Below, piece by piece: positions 8,656 through 16,365 of a stretch of DNA of 64,000 nt. This stretch comes from Paenibacillus gorillae (GTDB lineage: Bacteria; Bacillota; Bacilli; Paenibacillales; Paenibacillaceae), in assembly GCF_000513275.1 (NCBI RefSeq), contig NZ_CBVJ010000095.1, positions 117,062-181,061 of the forward strand. Reading direction: 5' to 3'. Position numbers and translations under genes: made by a program. Position 1 is the first letter of the stretch. Each line of letters begins with the position of its first letter. The notes below the pieces were generated by a model. It saw only the letters and a program-made list of their open reading frames with translations, had not been told where the DNA came from and did not search any database.

Positions 8656-9513
8656 TTAGGATGGCGGCGGATAGAAATGCATGGCCTCCTTCAGCTTATT
8701 AATAGCATCGCGGTAATCTATCTTATCATCCTCATTCATCGCGAATCTCTCCAGCATATACAGCTCATCCTCGTACTGCTTCAACAGTTCAGCAATTTGA
8801 TCCTTAGGCTTCGTTGACGGATTATGGGCTTTGCTTTCCGTACCGGTCTGGATGGCCAGCTGTCCTTGCGAATCAAGCTGAGCGAGAAAGACATCTTCCA
8901 TCTTGACCCTTTGCTTCTCAAGCTGCCTTTTCAGCCAGTTTCGGTCCTTGCCAGCAACCTCTAGCGCCCGGTCCACAGCATGACCGTCCATCACTACGGT
9001 TTGCGGCTCTATTTCTTGAGGCAGACGCCAGCCCAGCATATCGGGAGTCAGCGGCTGATGCTCTTTTTTAAGCATGACATTAATTTCTCCGCTTTGCTCC
9101 ATAATAGCAAATTCCACATCAGCTACCCGGTACACATCTTTTTTCCGAAGCTGCTCCAGCATCTCGTCGAGCGTAATCCTCTCCTTGCGCATGTTTTTAC
9201 GAAGCAGAACACCCTTGTCGATAAGCACAGTCCCTCTCCCGTCAACAACATCGCGGATTGATTTGCTCTTTAATGTAATAAACTCCATTGCAACCGAAAT
9301 GCCGACCCATACAACCAAAGAGACGATGCCGAGGTACCAGTCATTGTCCAGATCAAGGGAAATATATGCCGCGATATTACCCATTGTAATCCCGGTTATG
9401 TATTCGAATAGAGACAATTGAGATATTTGTCTTTTGCCAAGAAGCTTCGTTATGATGAACAAAATCACAACCGAGGATAAGGTGCGAAGCGATATTTCTA
9501 ACCAATCAGGCAT
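8656..9513 (-). CDS. DUF421 (YetF/YrbG-type) membrane protein
   Basis: A 285-residue protein with three N-terminal transmembrane helices (about 10-28, 38-58, 62-80) and a cytoplasmic part holding the DUF421 core, including the motif-like DGRGTVLIDKGVLLRKNMRKERIT and LDEMLEQLRKKDV. A DUF3290-like or linker region and a charged C-terminal helix (about 235-275) complete it. Homologues include YetF, YdfR and YkjA of Bacillus subtilis, whose function is poorly known although several are linked to sporulation or germination. AGGAGG lies 7 bp before the ATG. It is transcribed alone, between a terminator and the hairpin-rich intergenic stretch. Confidence 0.88.
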   Translation of the reverse strand: MPDWLEISLRTLSSVVILFIITKLLGKRQISQLSLFEYITGITMGNIAAYISLDLDNDWYLGIVSLVVWVGISVAMEFITLKSKSIRDVVDGRGTVLIDKGVLLRKNMRKERITLDEMLEQLRKKDVYRVADVEFAIMEQSGEINVMLKKEHQPLTPDMLGWRLPQEIEPQTVVMDGHAVDRALEVAGKDRNWLKRQLEKQRVKMEDVFLAQLDSQGQLAIQTGTESKAHNPSTKPKDQIAELLKQYEDELYMLERFAMNEDDKIDYRDAINKLKEAMHFYPPPS

Positions 9514-9542
9514 TGCAATTCCTCCTAATAGTGTGCTATAAT
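9513..9542 (+). promoter_or_regulatory. Candidate plus-strand sigma-A promoter facing the hairpin-rich intergenic region
   Basis: TTGCAA (9513-9518), an 18-bp spacer and a consensus TATAAT (9537-9542). No protein-coding gene lies downstream on this strand, so if active it would drive an untranslated RNA through 9550-9895. The same AT-rich stretch could instead serve as the -10 (TATTAT) of the minus-strand DUF421 gene. Confidence 0.4.
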
Positions 9543-9549
9543 AGATCTC

Positions 9550-9895
9550 GTGTTATATTTAACCCCGCATATCCCTCAAGAAAACTAGATTATTTCCTCG
9601 GATTTTGATTTTCTTTTCCGTTAATTTCACAACAAGGTTAATCCAGCAAGCAGTTTCTTTGATTCACACTGGCGCGGTCATCGGAGCCGTAAGGACGGAA
9701 GAGAGGCAGGGCTTCCGTTGTTTTGAAGTATGCGAAGATTTGATGGCAAGAGCTTTGCTCCTCTGGCCATAATTAACAAGGGGTATCAAGCGTTATCGCT
9801 TCTAACACGAACCTTCCCATGATTGGAAGGGCATCGGTTAAATATAAGTCACATTCGACGGCATCCGTATACGGGTGCCGTTATCCATTTTCTCT
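9550..9895 (+). ncRNA. Candidate structured RNA (five consecutive hairpins)
   Basis: A gene-free stretch with these stems read on the plus strand: ACGGAAG (9695-9701)/CTTCCGT (9712-9718); a 10-bp stem with one mismatch 9743-9752/9761-9770; AAGCG/CGCTT (9788-9801); CCTTCC/GGAAGG (9812-9830); and ACGGCATCCG (9858-9867)/CGGGTGCCGT (9872-9881), the last followed by a U-rich tract. A shorter CCGT/ACGG hairpin (9687-9698) competes with the first stem. It matches no riboswitch or housekeeping RNA I know. The strand is a guess based on the TATAAT at 9537 and the U-tract; on the minus strand the 9858-9881 hairpin could simply terminate the ger operon. Confidence 0.3.
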
Positions 9896-9915
9896 TCTGC
9901 ATTAACCCGCTGAAC

Positions 9916-11217
9916 TTAAGCTTCCTTCATTGTAGTCTGCCTATATTCTCGAAGGCTGAAGTAGATACACATCAATAGGAAACATGCATATACAACTCCG
10001 CTGACAATGCCATAATACCCCCTCACAGAGCCATAGAAGGTTCCAAAACCTATCGCCAGCAAGCAGCCGATTAATCCAATCCATACCCCCGTCCCATAGC
10101 CGCCCGATTGTTTATCATCTGCTATGCTTCTTATGCTTGAACGTCTTATTGCCAGAGCAATGACCAAGCATCCGAAGAATACAATTTGCACGCCAATTGA
10201 AATCGTCATAATGCCATAATTGTTGAACATGACCACTTCATCCATATTGCTGAAAAGTATATCCGTTAGCATGGCAATCAGCAGGCCTGTTAATACGTTG
10301 ATCGAATCATAATTTTTCTTCTTCGTATACGAAGCTAAACCGGTCAGCATGCCCGTGTATAAAATAGCAAGCTTGATCAAAATGACAGGCACATATAGTG
10401 AAATAAGAAACAAATCGACCCGGTCCAAGAAATCCGTAATATGAATTTGTTGAACAACAATCCAGCCTACATAGATCATCCGCGACGCAATGAGTGGACT
10501 AAGCACGCTTACGACACAGAACAACCATATGGTTAACATGAACGCAGAGAAAATGACGCCTGTTTTGACGGCAAAATAAATATCTCTAGGCTTCCTGACA
10601 TGGTGTAAAAAAGCGCCCATAACGATCAAATCGCCAAAGAGTCCTACGGCCAGCATCCCTCCTTTAAGAGGCGGAAGAACACCGTTGCTCAAGATCGGCT
10701 CAAGCTTCTGCATGTCGATTTCGTTAAGCAGAAGAATCGGCAGCGAAATATAGAACAAGATGAAGACTGCGACAAATACGACGTTCGCGCGGGCGAGATG
10801 CTCTGACGATCCGGTCGCAATGTACATCAAGAGCACGACAGTCAAGAGTACGACATACTCAGAGGGTGTCCGGAGCAAAATCGATGCGCTGAAAAAATCA
10901 CCATACAAACGAAGCTGGCTAATTAAGTCTAGCGCCAAATAGCCAATCAGCAATGCATTTAGCAAGCCTCCAAACCATTTGCCGCCAGCAAGCTTCGCCA
11001 TTTCAAACACATTTTTACCAGGCATCGCTCTTGCAAGCCTCCAAAATAGATAGGCCATTCCAATCCCATAGGGAATCGATAAAACAAAAGAGAACCATGC
11101 ATCCTGACGAGAGCTCTCCGTCAGTGCCATTGGCAAGCTCGTCATATTGGAGGCCACGAGCAGCGAACAGACAAGCAGCATTAATTGCATCGTTGAAATC
11201 GTCATTTTGTCCTTCAA
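9916..11217 (-). CDS. gerB: Spore germination permease, GerAB/GerB family
   Basis: The B subunit of a germinant receptor: a 433-residue protein of the GerAB family (APC-superfamily fold) with ten transmembrane helices. It begins TISTMQLMLLVCSLLVASNM and has the family-typical loop GVLPPLKGGMLAVGLFGDLIVMGAFL after helix five. Family members sit in the inner spore membrane and bind or conduct the germinant. The start is a TTG (11215-11217) 7 bp after GAGGTG; the upstream small gene ends inside that site, so the two are coupled. It is the last gene of the A-C-D-B operon. The germinant cannot be predicted. Confidence 0.92.
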   Translation of the reverse strand: MKDKMTISTMQLMLLVCSLLVASNMTSLPMALTESSRQDAWFSFVLSIPYGIGMAYLFWRLARAMPGKNVFEMAKLAGGKWFGGLLNALLIGYLALDLISQLRLYGDFFSASILLRTPSEYVVLLTVVLLMYIATGSSEHLARANVVFVAVFILFYISLPILLLNEIDMQKLEPILSNGVLPPLKGGMLAVGLFGDLIVMGAFLHHVRKPRDIYFAVKTGVIFSAFMLTIWLFCVVSVLSPLIASRMIYVGWIVVQQIHITDFLDRVDLFLISLYVPVILIKLAILYTGMLTGLASYTKKKNYDSINVLTGLLIAMLTDILFSNMDEVVMFNNYGIMTISIGVQIVFFGCLVIALAIRRSSIRSIADDKQSGGYGTGVWIGLIGCLLAIGFGTFYGSVRGYYGIVSGVVYACFLLMCIYFSLREYRQTTMKEA

Positions 11218-11223
11218 CCAGAG

Positions 11224-11448
11224 TCACCTCTTCATCATTCTCATGATCTCTTTCACGCAATAGTAGATGAACGCATTTTCCATCAATGATATTTCAAGCT
11301 CCATCTCGTGAAGCACCAGCAGCCCAAGTGCAAGACAGACCAGCAAGTAAAAAAACAGTTTATTGGCCCCGCCTTTTAACTGCTTCCGCTTCACTGCTAC
11401 CGTAATCACAACAATGACAATAATGATCAACGCATAGGCACTATCCAT
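11224..11448 (-). CDS. Small two-helix membrane protein of the ger operon (GerD-subunit type)
   Basis: A 74-residue protein with two transmembrane helices (about residues 4-20 and 32-48) joined by a short basic loop, and a C-terminal tail of about 25 residues ending KEIMRMMKR. Several Bacillus germinant-receptor operons carry a comparable fourth gene for a two-helix D subunit (as in gerK and gerU loci) that modulates receptor activity. Size, topology and position between gerC and gerB support this assignment rather than sequence identity. Its start overlaps the end of gerC by 8 bp, and its stop is 6 bp before gerB. This D subunit is not the unrelated lipoprotein GerD. Confidence 0.75.
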   Translation of the reverse strand: MDSAYALIIIVIVVITVAVKRKQLKGGANKLFFYLLVCLALGLLVLHEMELEISLMENAFIYYCVKEIMRMMKR

Positions 11449-12634
11449 TTTCTTCCTTATCCTTTTTCGCTAAATTTTCACGGTTCATGCCGATTCGGAA
11501 AAGGTCTGCATCCACTTTCACTGTAAATTCGCATTTCGGAAATACCGTCTCCCATTGCGATTTCCATTCTTTTTTCCATTTCCCCGGGTATGCCCGGTTC
11601 AAATACCGCCCAAATCCGATGACATCGGTATCGGATTTTTGCATAATGGCGATGGCCTTCTTAATATCGTTTTCTGCTTTTTGCTCAAATAGCTTCTCGA
11701 TATGTGTTCTTTGACCGATATCATTATAGTTTCGATTGAGATCGGAATCCTCGTTGATGCTGAATTGAATATCCGTTCGAATATCGAAACGGGCAATCCC
11801 GTCGATCATTGTGGATTTAACTTTTAGTTTGCAGGTATTGACCGCAATTGTAATCGCATGATTGCCATCCACGATGGTCTCCCGATAGGGGCGGAATTGA
11901 TTGCTGAGCAGCCGGACACCGTTAGCAGCATCATCCTTCGCCGCCGTTTTCATAACTCCGTTATGTGTCAGCGCAAAACCAATTACATCAATATCTTCTG
12001 ATTCGTGCCCCTTCAGGTTTGTCTTCTTCTTCTGCAAGTAAGGCAGCATGGCATCTTCCCCTGCCGCAACGATACTGGAGGCAACGTCCTTCAACGACAC
12101 TCGGATACTGGAATCGGACTGCAGCACTTCCCTGATCGATTCCACCGAAAACCGCTCAAGCCGAACATCAGCATTCATTACATCAAGTGCAGAACCTTTG
12201 GAGATGGCAACAAAAGCAGTCAATCGGTTTTCAGGCATTCTTGTGATCGCATCGATAATTGGCGATAAGCCAACTGTCTGTGCGAGCCGGTCGCTAATAA
12301 CGAGGACGCGGCGATGTCCGAAATAGAGCCAGCGCGGAAGACTTTTTTGCAGCAAGTCGATCGCTTCCTTGATCGTTTTTCCGCGTGAAGTTTTGATCGT
12401 GAACGGTTTTTGCCCGCCACCGCCACCGCCGCCTCCTACCGCGCCTCCCATATTGCCGGGAAGAGGAATAAGAACGGACACCTCGAAATCACCGTCTTCC
12501 GTAATGTCAAGACCGCTGCCGAGCACGAAAGCCACGTCATTGATTTCGCGCCGATCCCAGCAGCCGGTGAGCAGCATACTTATACAAGTCACTACTATCG
12601 TTAGGCATAGGCTTTTTCTCCAGCTTCTTCTCAA
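11441..12634 (-). CDS. gerC: Germination receptor lipoprotein, Ger(x)C family
   Basis: The C subunit of the germinant receptor: a 397-residue lipoprotein with signal segment and lipobox LLTGC (Cys about 25) directly followed by WDRREINDVAFVLGSGLDI, the hallmark of the Ger(x)C family. The N-terminal domain includes SRGKTIKEAIDLLQKSLPRWLYF-like sequence and the C-terminal domain the repeated beta elements of the GerBC fold. An uninterrupted run of eight glycines lies at about 66-74, coded by a GC-rich simple stretch (12417-12445) and unusual for the family. The frame starts at TTG (12632-12634), 9 bp after GGAGG; there is no ATG nearby. It overlaps the next small gene by 8 bp. Confidence 0.93.
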   Translation of the reverse strand: MRRSWRKSLCLTIVVTCISMLLTGCWDRREINDVAFVLGSGLDITEDGDFEVSVLIPLPGNMGGAVGGGGGGGGQKPFTIKTSRGKTIKEAIDLLQKSLPRWLYFGHRRVLVISDRLAQTVGLSPIIDAITRMPENRLTAFVAISKGSALDVMNADVRLERFSVESIREVLQSDSSIRVSLKDVASSIVAAGEDAMLPYLQKKKTNLKGHESEDIDVIGFALTHNGVMKTAAKDDAANGVRLLSNQFRPYRETIVDGNHAITIAVNTCKLKVKSTMIDGIARFDIRTDIQFSINEDSDLNRNYNDIGQRTHIEKLFEQKAENDIKKAIAIMQKSDTDVIGFGRYLNRAYPGKWKKEWKSQWETVFPKCEFTVKVDADLFRIGMNRENLAKKDKEENG

Positions 12635-12671
12635 TTGCTGCTGCCTCCTTTCTTGTTATTCGCTCGGTCTC

Positions 12672-14183
12672 CTACTTCTGCCTGGTTCTGTCCTGCGGAT
12701 ACAAATAGGCTGGTCTGCGCTTCATCTTGGACCAAGGGGCTCTAAATAATACATCCTTCCAGTCCGAGGCCGAGATCGGTGATGCCGGAGCAACATAGGG
12801 TATACCAAAGGAAGTGATTTTGGATAGATGCGATACGATAGCGACAACTCCAAGAATGATGCCGAGAAGACCAAAGATGGAAGCCAGCAGCATTAATGGA
12901 AAGCGGAGCAGACGAATGGCAATTGCCGCATTATATCTTGGCAGTGTGAACGAGGCGATGCCTGTGATGGATACGACAATGACCATCGCCGCCGACACGA
13001 TACCCGCCTGTACAGCCGCCTGCCCGACGACAAGCGCACCCAAGATACTGACCGCTTGACCTACTGTCTTCGGGAGCCTAACACCCGCCTCACGCAGCGC
13101 CTCGAACGAAAGTTCCATAATAAGCGCCTCTACAACGGCAGGAAATGGAATTGATTCCCTCGAAGCAGCAATGCTTAGCAGCAAGTTGGTCGGAATCATT
13201 TCGGGATGATAGGTTGAGACTGCAATATATATCGCAGGCGCCATCAAGGCGAGAAACAGACAGACCATTCGCAGCATCCGGGTAAGGGTCGCAACGATAA
13301 ACCTCTCGTAATAGTCCTCGCTGGCATGCAGCCATTGCCAGAATCCAAACGGTGCAACAAGGGCAAACGGTGTACCATCGACCAGTATCGCTACCCTTCC
13401 TTCCAGAACGGCTGCCGCTACTGTATCCGGCCTTTCCGTATTTTGAATTTGCGGAAACGGCGACATGACTTGATCCTGTATAAGTTCTTCGATATAGCCG
13501 CTCTCCAAAATGCCGTCAATTTCGATGGCATTCAGTCTTCGCTCTACTTCCTCTACCAGCTTTGGATTGGCGATGCCTGCCATATAGGTCACAACAACGT
13601 TCGTATTCGTCTCCGTCCCAATTACGAACGGCTTCATCTTAAGCCGCGGCGACTTGATCCGGCTTCGTACTAATGCGGTGTTAGTGCGCAGCCGCTCATT
13701 AAATCCTTCGCGAGGCCCGCGAACGACGGTTTCGGTCTCCGGTTCGGTAATGGAACGACGTTCCCCGCCCCTTAGTCCGAGGCAGACCGCTGTTTTCCCG
13801 CCTTCTACAAACAGTCCGCAATCGCCGGAAAGCACGTTGACAAGCAGCTCGGAATAAAACTGTACCTGCAGCGTTTGACCAACAGGAAGCGTTTGCTCGC
13901 ATATCGCATCGACGGTAAACGCTCCGCCTTCAAACACCATCAGTGCTTGGAGCGCATCGTCTACCATACTGGAAGTTACCATGCCGTCTACGAAACAAAT
14001 TAACGCTTTGGGTCCGTGTTCAATCTGAAATTCGCGGATCACAATGTCCGAGCTGTTCTCGAACAACTCCTCCAGCAACTTCCGATTCGCTTTGACTGTA
14101 TTCTCGATCCGCAAATGCTCTAGCTGACTGATCGCGTTGTAATCCAGTCGGCCATCTCCTTTGGCCGTTGATCGGATTCGCAT
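12672..14183 (-). CDS. gerA: Spore germination protein, GerA family
   Basis: The A subunit of the germinant receptor, 503 residues. The large hydrophilic N-terminal domain (about 1-290) contains family-typical stretches such as DCGLFVEGGKTAVCLGLRGG, VVRGPREGFNERLRTN and DPLL-like NTNVVVTYMAGIANPKLVEEV. Four to five transmembrane helices and the conserved SRESIPFPAVVEALIMEL follow, then a basic tail ending in YLYPQDRTRQK. Family members form the oligomeric ion channel or scaffold of the receptor. It is the first gene of the operon A-C-D-B; 37 bp separate it from gerC. Confidence 0.94.
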   Translation of the reverse strand: MRIRSTAKGDGRLDYNAISQLEHLRIENTVKANRKLLEELFENSSDIVIREFQIEHGPKALICFVDGMVTSSMVDDALQALMVFEGGAFTVDAICEQTLPVGQTLQVQFYSELLVNVLSGDCGLFVEGGKTAVCLGLRGGERRSITEPETETVVRGPREGFNERLRTNTALVRSRIKSPRLKMKPFVIGTETNTNVVVTYMAGIANPKLVEEVERRLNAIEIDGILESGYIEELIQDQVMSPFPQIQNTERPDTVAAAVLEGRVAILVDGTPFALVAPFGFWQWLHASEDYYERFIVATLTRMLRMVCLFLALMAPAIYIAVSTYHPEMIPTNLLLSIAASRESIPFPAVVEALIMELSFEALREAGVRLPKTVGQAVSILGALVVGQAAVQAGIVSAAMVIVVSITGIASFTLPRYNAAIAIRLLRFPLMLLASIFGLLGIILGVVAIVSHLSKITSFGIPYVAPASPISASDWKDVLFRAPWSKMKRRPAYLYPQDRTRQK

Positions 14184-14290
14184 CGTTGATTCACCTACTG
14201 TCGGATTTTGCGGTTAGGTTTTCCTGTTTGGCCGAATTTATGCCAAATTGTTAAAGAAAGCATGGGCCAGCGTTGAGGGCCATGGTTGAG

Positions 14291-14424
14291 GGTCGCTGCG
14301 CGTTGGCTGCTAGTGTGCTGGAGTGCAAGGTCGCTGTGCGTTTTGACTGCTAGTGTGCCCGAGTGCAGGGTCGCTGCGCGTTTTGACTGCCAGTGCTGGA
14401 ATGCAGGGTCGCTGCGCGTTTTGG
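14291..14424. repeat. Tandem repeat, 3.5 units of 38-40 bp
   Basis: Units begin with GGTCGCTG at 14291, 14329, 14369 and 14407. They share the pattern GGTCGCTGCGCGTTTTGACT followed by GCTAGTG and GAGTGCAG. The fourth, partial unit runs into the dispersed hairpin element that starts at 14411, so the tandem array looks like amplification of that element's left end. Confidence 0.8.
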
Positions 14425-14519
14425 TTCATGCTGCCGTTCTTGATTCCATTGCCCATCGCTTACACGATGATAATGGATAGAATCTTCAAAATGTCATCCT
14501 GAACTCAAAACGCTCCGCT
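14411..14519. repeat. Dispersed ~110-bp hairpin element, copy 1
   Basis: Nearly the same sequence occurs at 63077-63189. Both copies begin GCTGCGCGTTT, continue with CTGCCGTTCTTGATTCCAT, and end with GGATAGAATCTTCAAAATGT and CGCTCCGCT. The ends are imperfect inverted repeats and the centre (GATTCCAT and ATGGATAGAATC) pairs, so each copy folds into a long hairpin. It resembles a small non-autonomous REP/MITE-type element; no mobilising gene is in the window. Confidence 0.7.
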
Positions 14520-14778
14520 CACCTTCACCTGCCCACAATAGGCTAACTGACCAAAACTGCTGGTAAACACATTGATGATTTCGGAATGATTTGAGCACCG
14601 TCATTCTGCGGATTAGCAGCCGTCACAGGTGAGATGGTTGCATCAAACCAACACATGCAACGCAGGGTACTTGAGCAACATGCTACTCAATATGCCACCT
14701 GCCACTCCGGAAGAAATTTTGGCTAACTAGAAAGGAGGTGCGTTGGCGAACATGGATGGTAATTGGAGAAGGGGGCTA

Positions 14779-15009
14779 GTTGGAGATTGGGCCGAGACTA
14801 GTTTGAGGCTAGTTCGAGGTTGGGTCTAGGTTGGGTCTAGGTTGGGTCTAGGTTAGCTCGAAATTAGTTCGGGATTAGTTCGAGATAAGTTCGAGGCTAG
14901 TTCGAGGCTAGTTCGAGGCTAGTTCGGGATTAGTTCGGGATTAGTTCGAGAGTGGTTGGAGGCTAGTTTGACACTTGTTTCAAATTAGTTCGAAATTAGT
15001 TCGAGATTG
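14779..15009. repeat. Minisatellite: 21 uninterrupted 11-bp units
   Basis: Twenty-one units of exactly 11 bp follow one another with no insertion or deletion. The consensus is GTTCGAGGCTA, with variants such as GTTCGGGATTA, GTTCGAAATTA and GGTCTAGGTTG. Identical units are adjacent (three copies of GTTCGAGGCTA at 14889-14921, two of GTTCGGGATTA just after), which suggests recent local duplication. The period is not a multiple of three and all frames contain stops, so it is not coding. Confidence 0.88.
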
Positions 15010-15128
15010 GTTCTATTAGTCGAGCATTAGTGCCACGTTCGATTCGCTTTATCAACTGATTTTTATACAGGACAGCACTCATTCGCTCGTTTTAGTGGGT
15101 CATGGAGTATCGAAGGGATGCCTTTGCT

Positions 15129-15315
15129 GATCAAAATGTAAAAGTACATGTTGTTATCCTGTTTTTAGGCGATTTATCGCATCAAAATGCAAATGTGCAG
15201 GTTGATTAGCCTAAAAAGCGTCGAAAAGGCTGAAATGAGTGATTTCAAATGTATTTTTACATTTTGATCCATTATTCAGGGGATTTTGGGCCAATCAAAA
15301 TGTACTTTTGCATTT
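15129..15315. repeat. Four copies of a ~23-bp imperfect palindrome
   Basis: Copies are at 15129-15150, 15180-15201, 15245-15269 (inverted) and 15293-15315. The core is TCAAAATGTAAAAGTACAT; the third copy contains AAATGTA-TTTT-TACATTT, a 7-bp palindrome. Spacing is about 50 bp. These may be operator-like sites or a degraded repeat family; nothing nearby identifies a binding protein. Confidence 0.65.
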
Positions 15316-15370
15316 GGAATCATTTTTGGCGGTATAAGAGGATTACATCTGGTGCTCGTAGTGTCACCCA

Positions 15371-15397
15371 ACAAACAAAAGACCCCTTGCGGGGTCT
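15371..15397 (-). terminator. Terminator downstream of the ribA-type gene
   Basis: Stem AGACCCC (15380-15386)/GGGGTCT (15391-15397) with a TTGC loop. On the minus strand it is followed by TTTTGTTTGTT. It is about 230 bp beyond the stop of the GTP cyclohydrolase gene, so the 3' untranslated part of that transcript would contain the microsatellite. Confidence 0.7.
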
Positions 15398-15447
15398 CTA
15401 CTGTTACTTTGCGGCTCGTATTTGCTAATATTGTGGGGATTACTTGT

Positions 15448-15595
15448 GTTACTTATTTGCTTACTTATTACTCACTTTACTTACTTACTTATTTACTTAC
15501 TTACCTATCTATTTACTTACTTACTTATTTACTTACTTACTTATTTACTTACTTACTTATTTACTTACTTGCTTATGTTGCTTATGTTACTTATA
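15448..15595. repeat. TTAC/TTAT tetranucleotide microsatellite
   Basis: About 150 bp made almost only of TTAC and TTAT tetramers. They are arranged as near-perfect 16-bp blocks (three TTAC-type units then TTAT) in the centre, decaying at both edges. Read as protein it gives Leu-Thr-Tyr-Leu repeats in plus-strand frames, but no ribosome binding site or homologous protein supports coding. Tetranucleotide tracts of this length are uncommon in Firmicute chromosomes and prone to slippage. Confidence 0.85.
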
Positions 15596-15630
15596 TTGCC
15601 TTTGATACTTGGTGCTCAGGTATTTCACCC

Positions 15631-16365
15631 TTATTGATTGGGACAGCCGTTCAGAAGATGGCCGGAACGGTTGACCTTGGTCTGTAAATAGTTCTCGTTG
15701 TATTCCGAGACGTCGCCCCATAGCGGTATTCGCCCCGCTAATTCCAGCCCCGCCGAGCGCAGCGCATCCAGCTTTTTCGGATTGTTCGTAATGAGTTTCA
15801 CCGGTTTCTCCCGCAGCGCTCGGAGCACGCGAATCGCATCTCCGTAGTTGCGCGCATCATCCACAAAGCCTAGATTCAAATTGGCTTCAACTGTATCGAA
15901 GCCCTGCTCTTGCAACAAGTAGGCCATCGCTTTGCTGAATAGCCCGATCCCGCGTCCCTCATGGTTCGCCAAGTAGAACAACGCTCCTGTACCGTGAGCA
16001 ACGATCATTTTCAACGATTGATGGAGCTGGAAGCCGCAATCGCAGCGCTTGCTGCCGAATATATCACCGGTGTGGCAAATGCTGTGCATACGAATATACG
16101 CATCATCTGCCTGCTCGAAATCTCCGTAGACAAGTACGCTTGATTGCTGCATTTCCGCAAGATTGACTGAGGAGAGTTTATGAATGATGCCTTCGATATC
16201 AGTCAAATCCTCCTTGCATAACAGCCAGCAGTACCAGTGAAAAATTGCCGTCTCGCCGTCTAAGTTAATGGGGAGTTGAATAGGTCCGACTAAATAAATC
16301 TCGCCCTTTTCGCTGCGAATATGTTTGATTTTATCATCTAATATGGATACAACCTTCTGTTCCAT
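15631..16365 (-). CDS. ribA: Stand-alone GTP cyclohydrolase II (RibA-type)
   Basis: A 244-residue protein with one GTP cyclohydrolase II domain, the enzyme that opens GTP to 2,5-diamino-6-ribosylaminopyrimidinone phosphate in riboflavin synthesis. Zinc ligands Cys97, Cys108 and Cys110 are present (SICHTGDIFGSKRCDCG). The GTP-binding HEGRGIGL (135-142) and ITNNPKKLDAL motifs follow. The first motif reads SICHTGD where most members have SECLTGD, and HEGRG replaces QEGRG; the essential residues remain. There is no fused ribB domain and no other rib gene nearby, so it is probably a second, isolated copy, perhaps for flavin-, deazaflavin- or secondary-metabolite-related use. The assignment to classical riboflavin synthesis is therefore less certain than the fold. 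Confidence 0.85.
   Translation of the reverse strand: MEQKVVSILDDKIKHIRSEKGEIYLVGPIQLPINLDGETAIFHWYCWLLCKEDLTDIEGIIHKLSSVNLAEMQQSSVLVYGDFEQADDAYIRMHSICHTGDIFGSKRCDCGFQLHQSLKMIVAHGTGALFYLANHEGRGIGLFSKAMAYLLQEQGFDTVEANLNLGFVDDARNYGDAIRVLRALREKPVKLITNNPKKLDALRSAGLELAGRIPLWGDVSEYNENYLQTKVNRSGHLLNGCPNQ

Larger units (their letters stand above)
14184..15630. other. Repeat-rich gene-free region
   Basis: About 1.45 kb without a credible gene. It holds, in order, 38-40 bp tandem repeats, a dispersed hairpin element, a 21-copy 11-bp minisatellite, four palindromic repeats, a minus-strand terminator and a TTAC/TTAT microsatellite, each listed separately. A 25-codon frame at 14752-14829 begins with ATG behind a perfect AAAGGAGGTG but runs into the minisatellite and stops in it. 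The gerA promoter must lie near 14184-14260 on the minus strand; I could not place it. Confidence 0.6.

Noticed and set aside
9660..9881. Known riboswitch or housekeeping RNA (c-di-GMP, c-di-AMP, M-box, SAM, T-box, 6S, SRP, RNase P)
   Set aside because: None of the conserved core sequences of these RNAs could be found on either strand, so the region is kept only as an unclassified candidate.
14752..14829. 25-codon gene with perfect Shine-Dalgarno (AAAGGAGGTG) before the minisatellite
   Set aside because: The product would be mostly encoded by the 11-bp repeat and ends inside it; more likely a remnant or chance.
15286..15687. Plus-strand frames of 133 and 71 codons rich in Leu-Thr-Tyr-Leu
   Set aside because: They are translations of the TTAC/TTAT microsatellite, have no ribosome binding site and run into the opposite-strand ribA-type gene.
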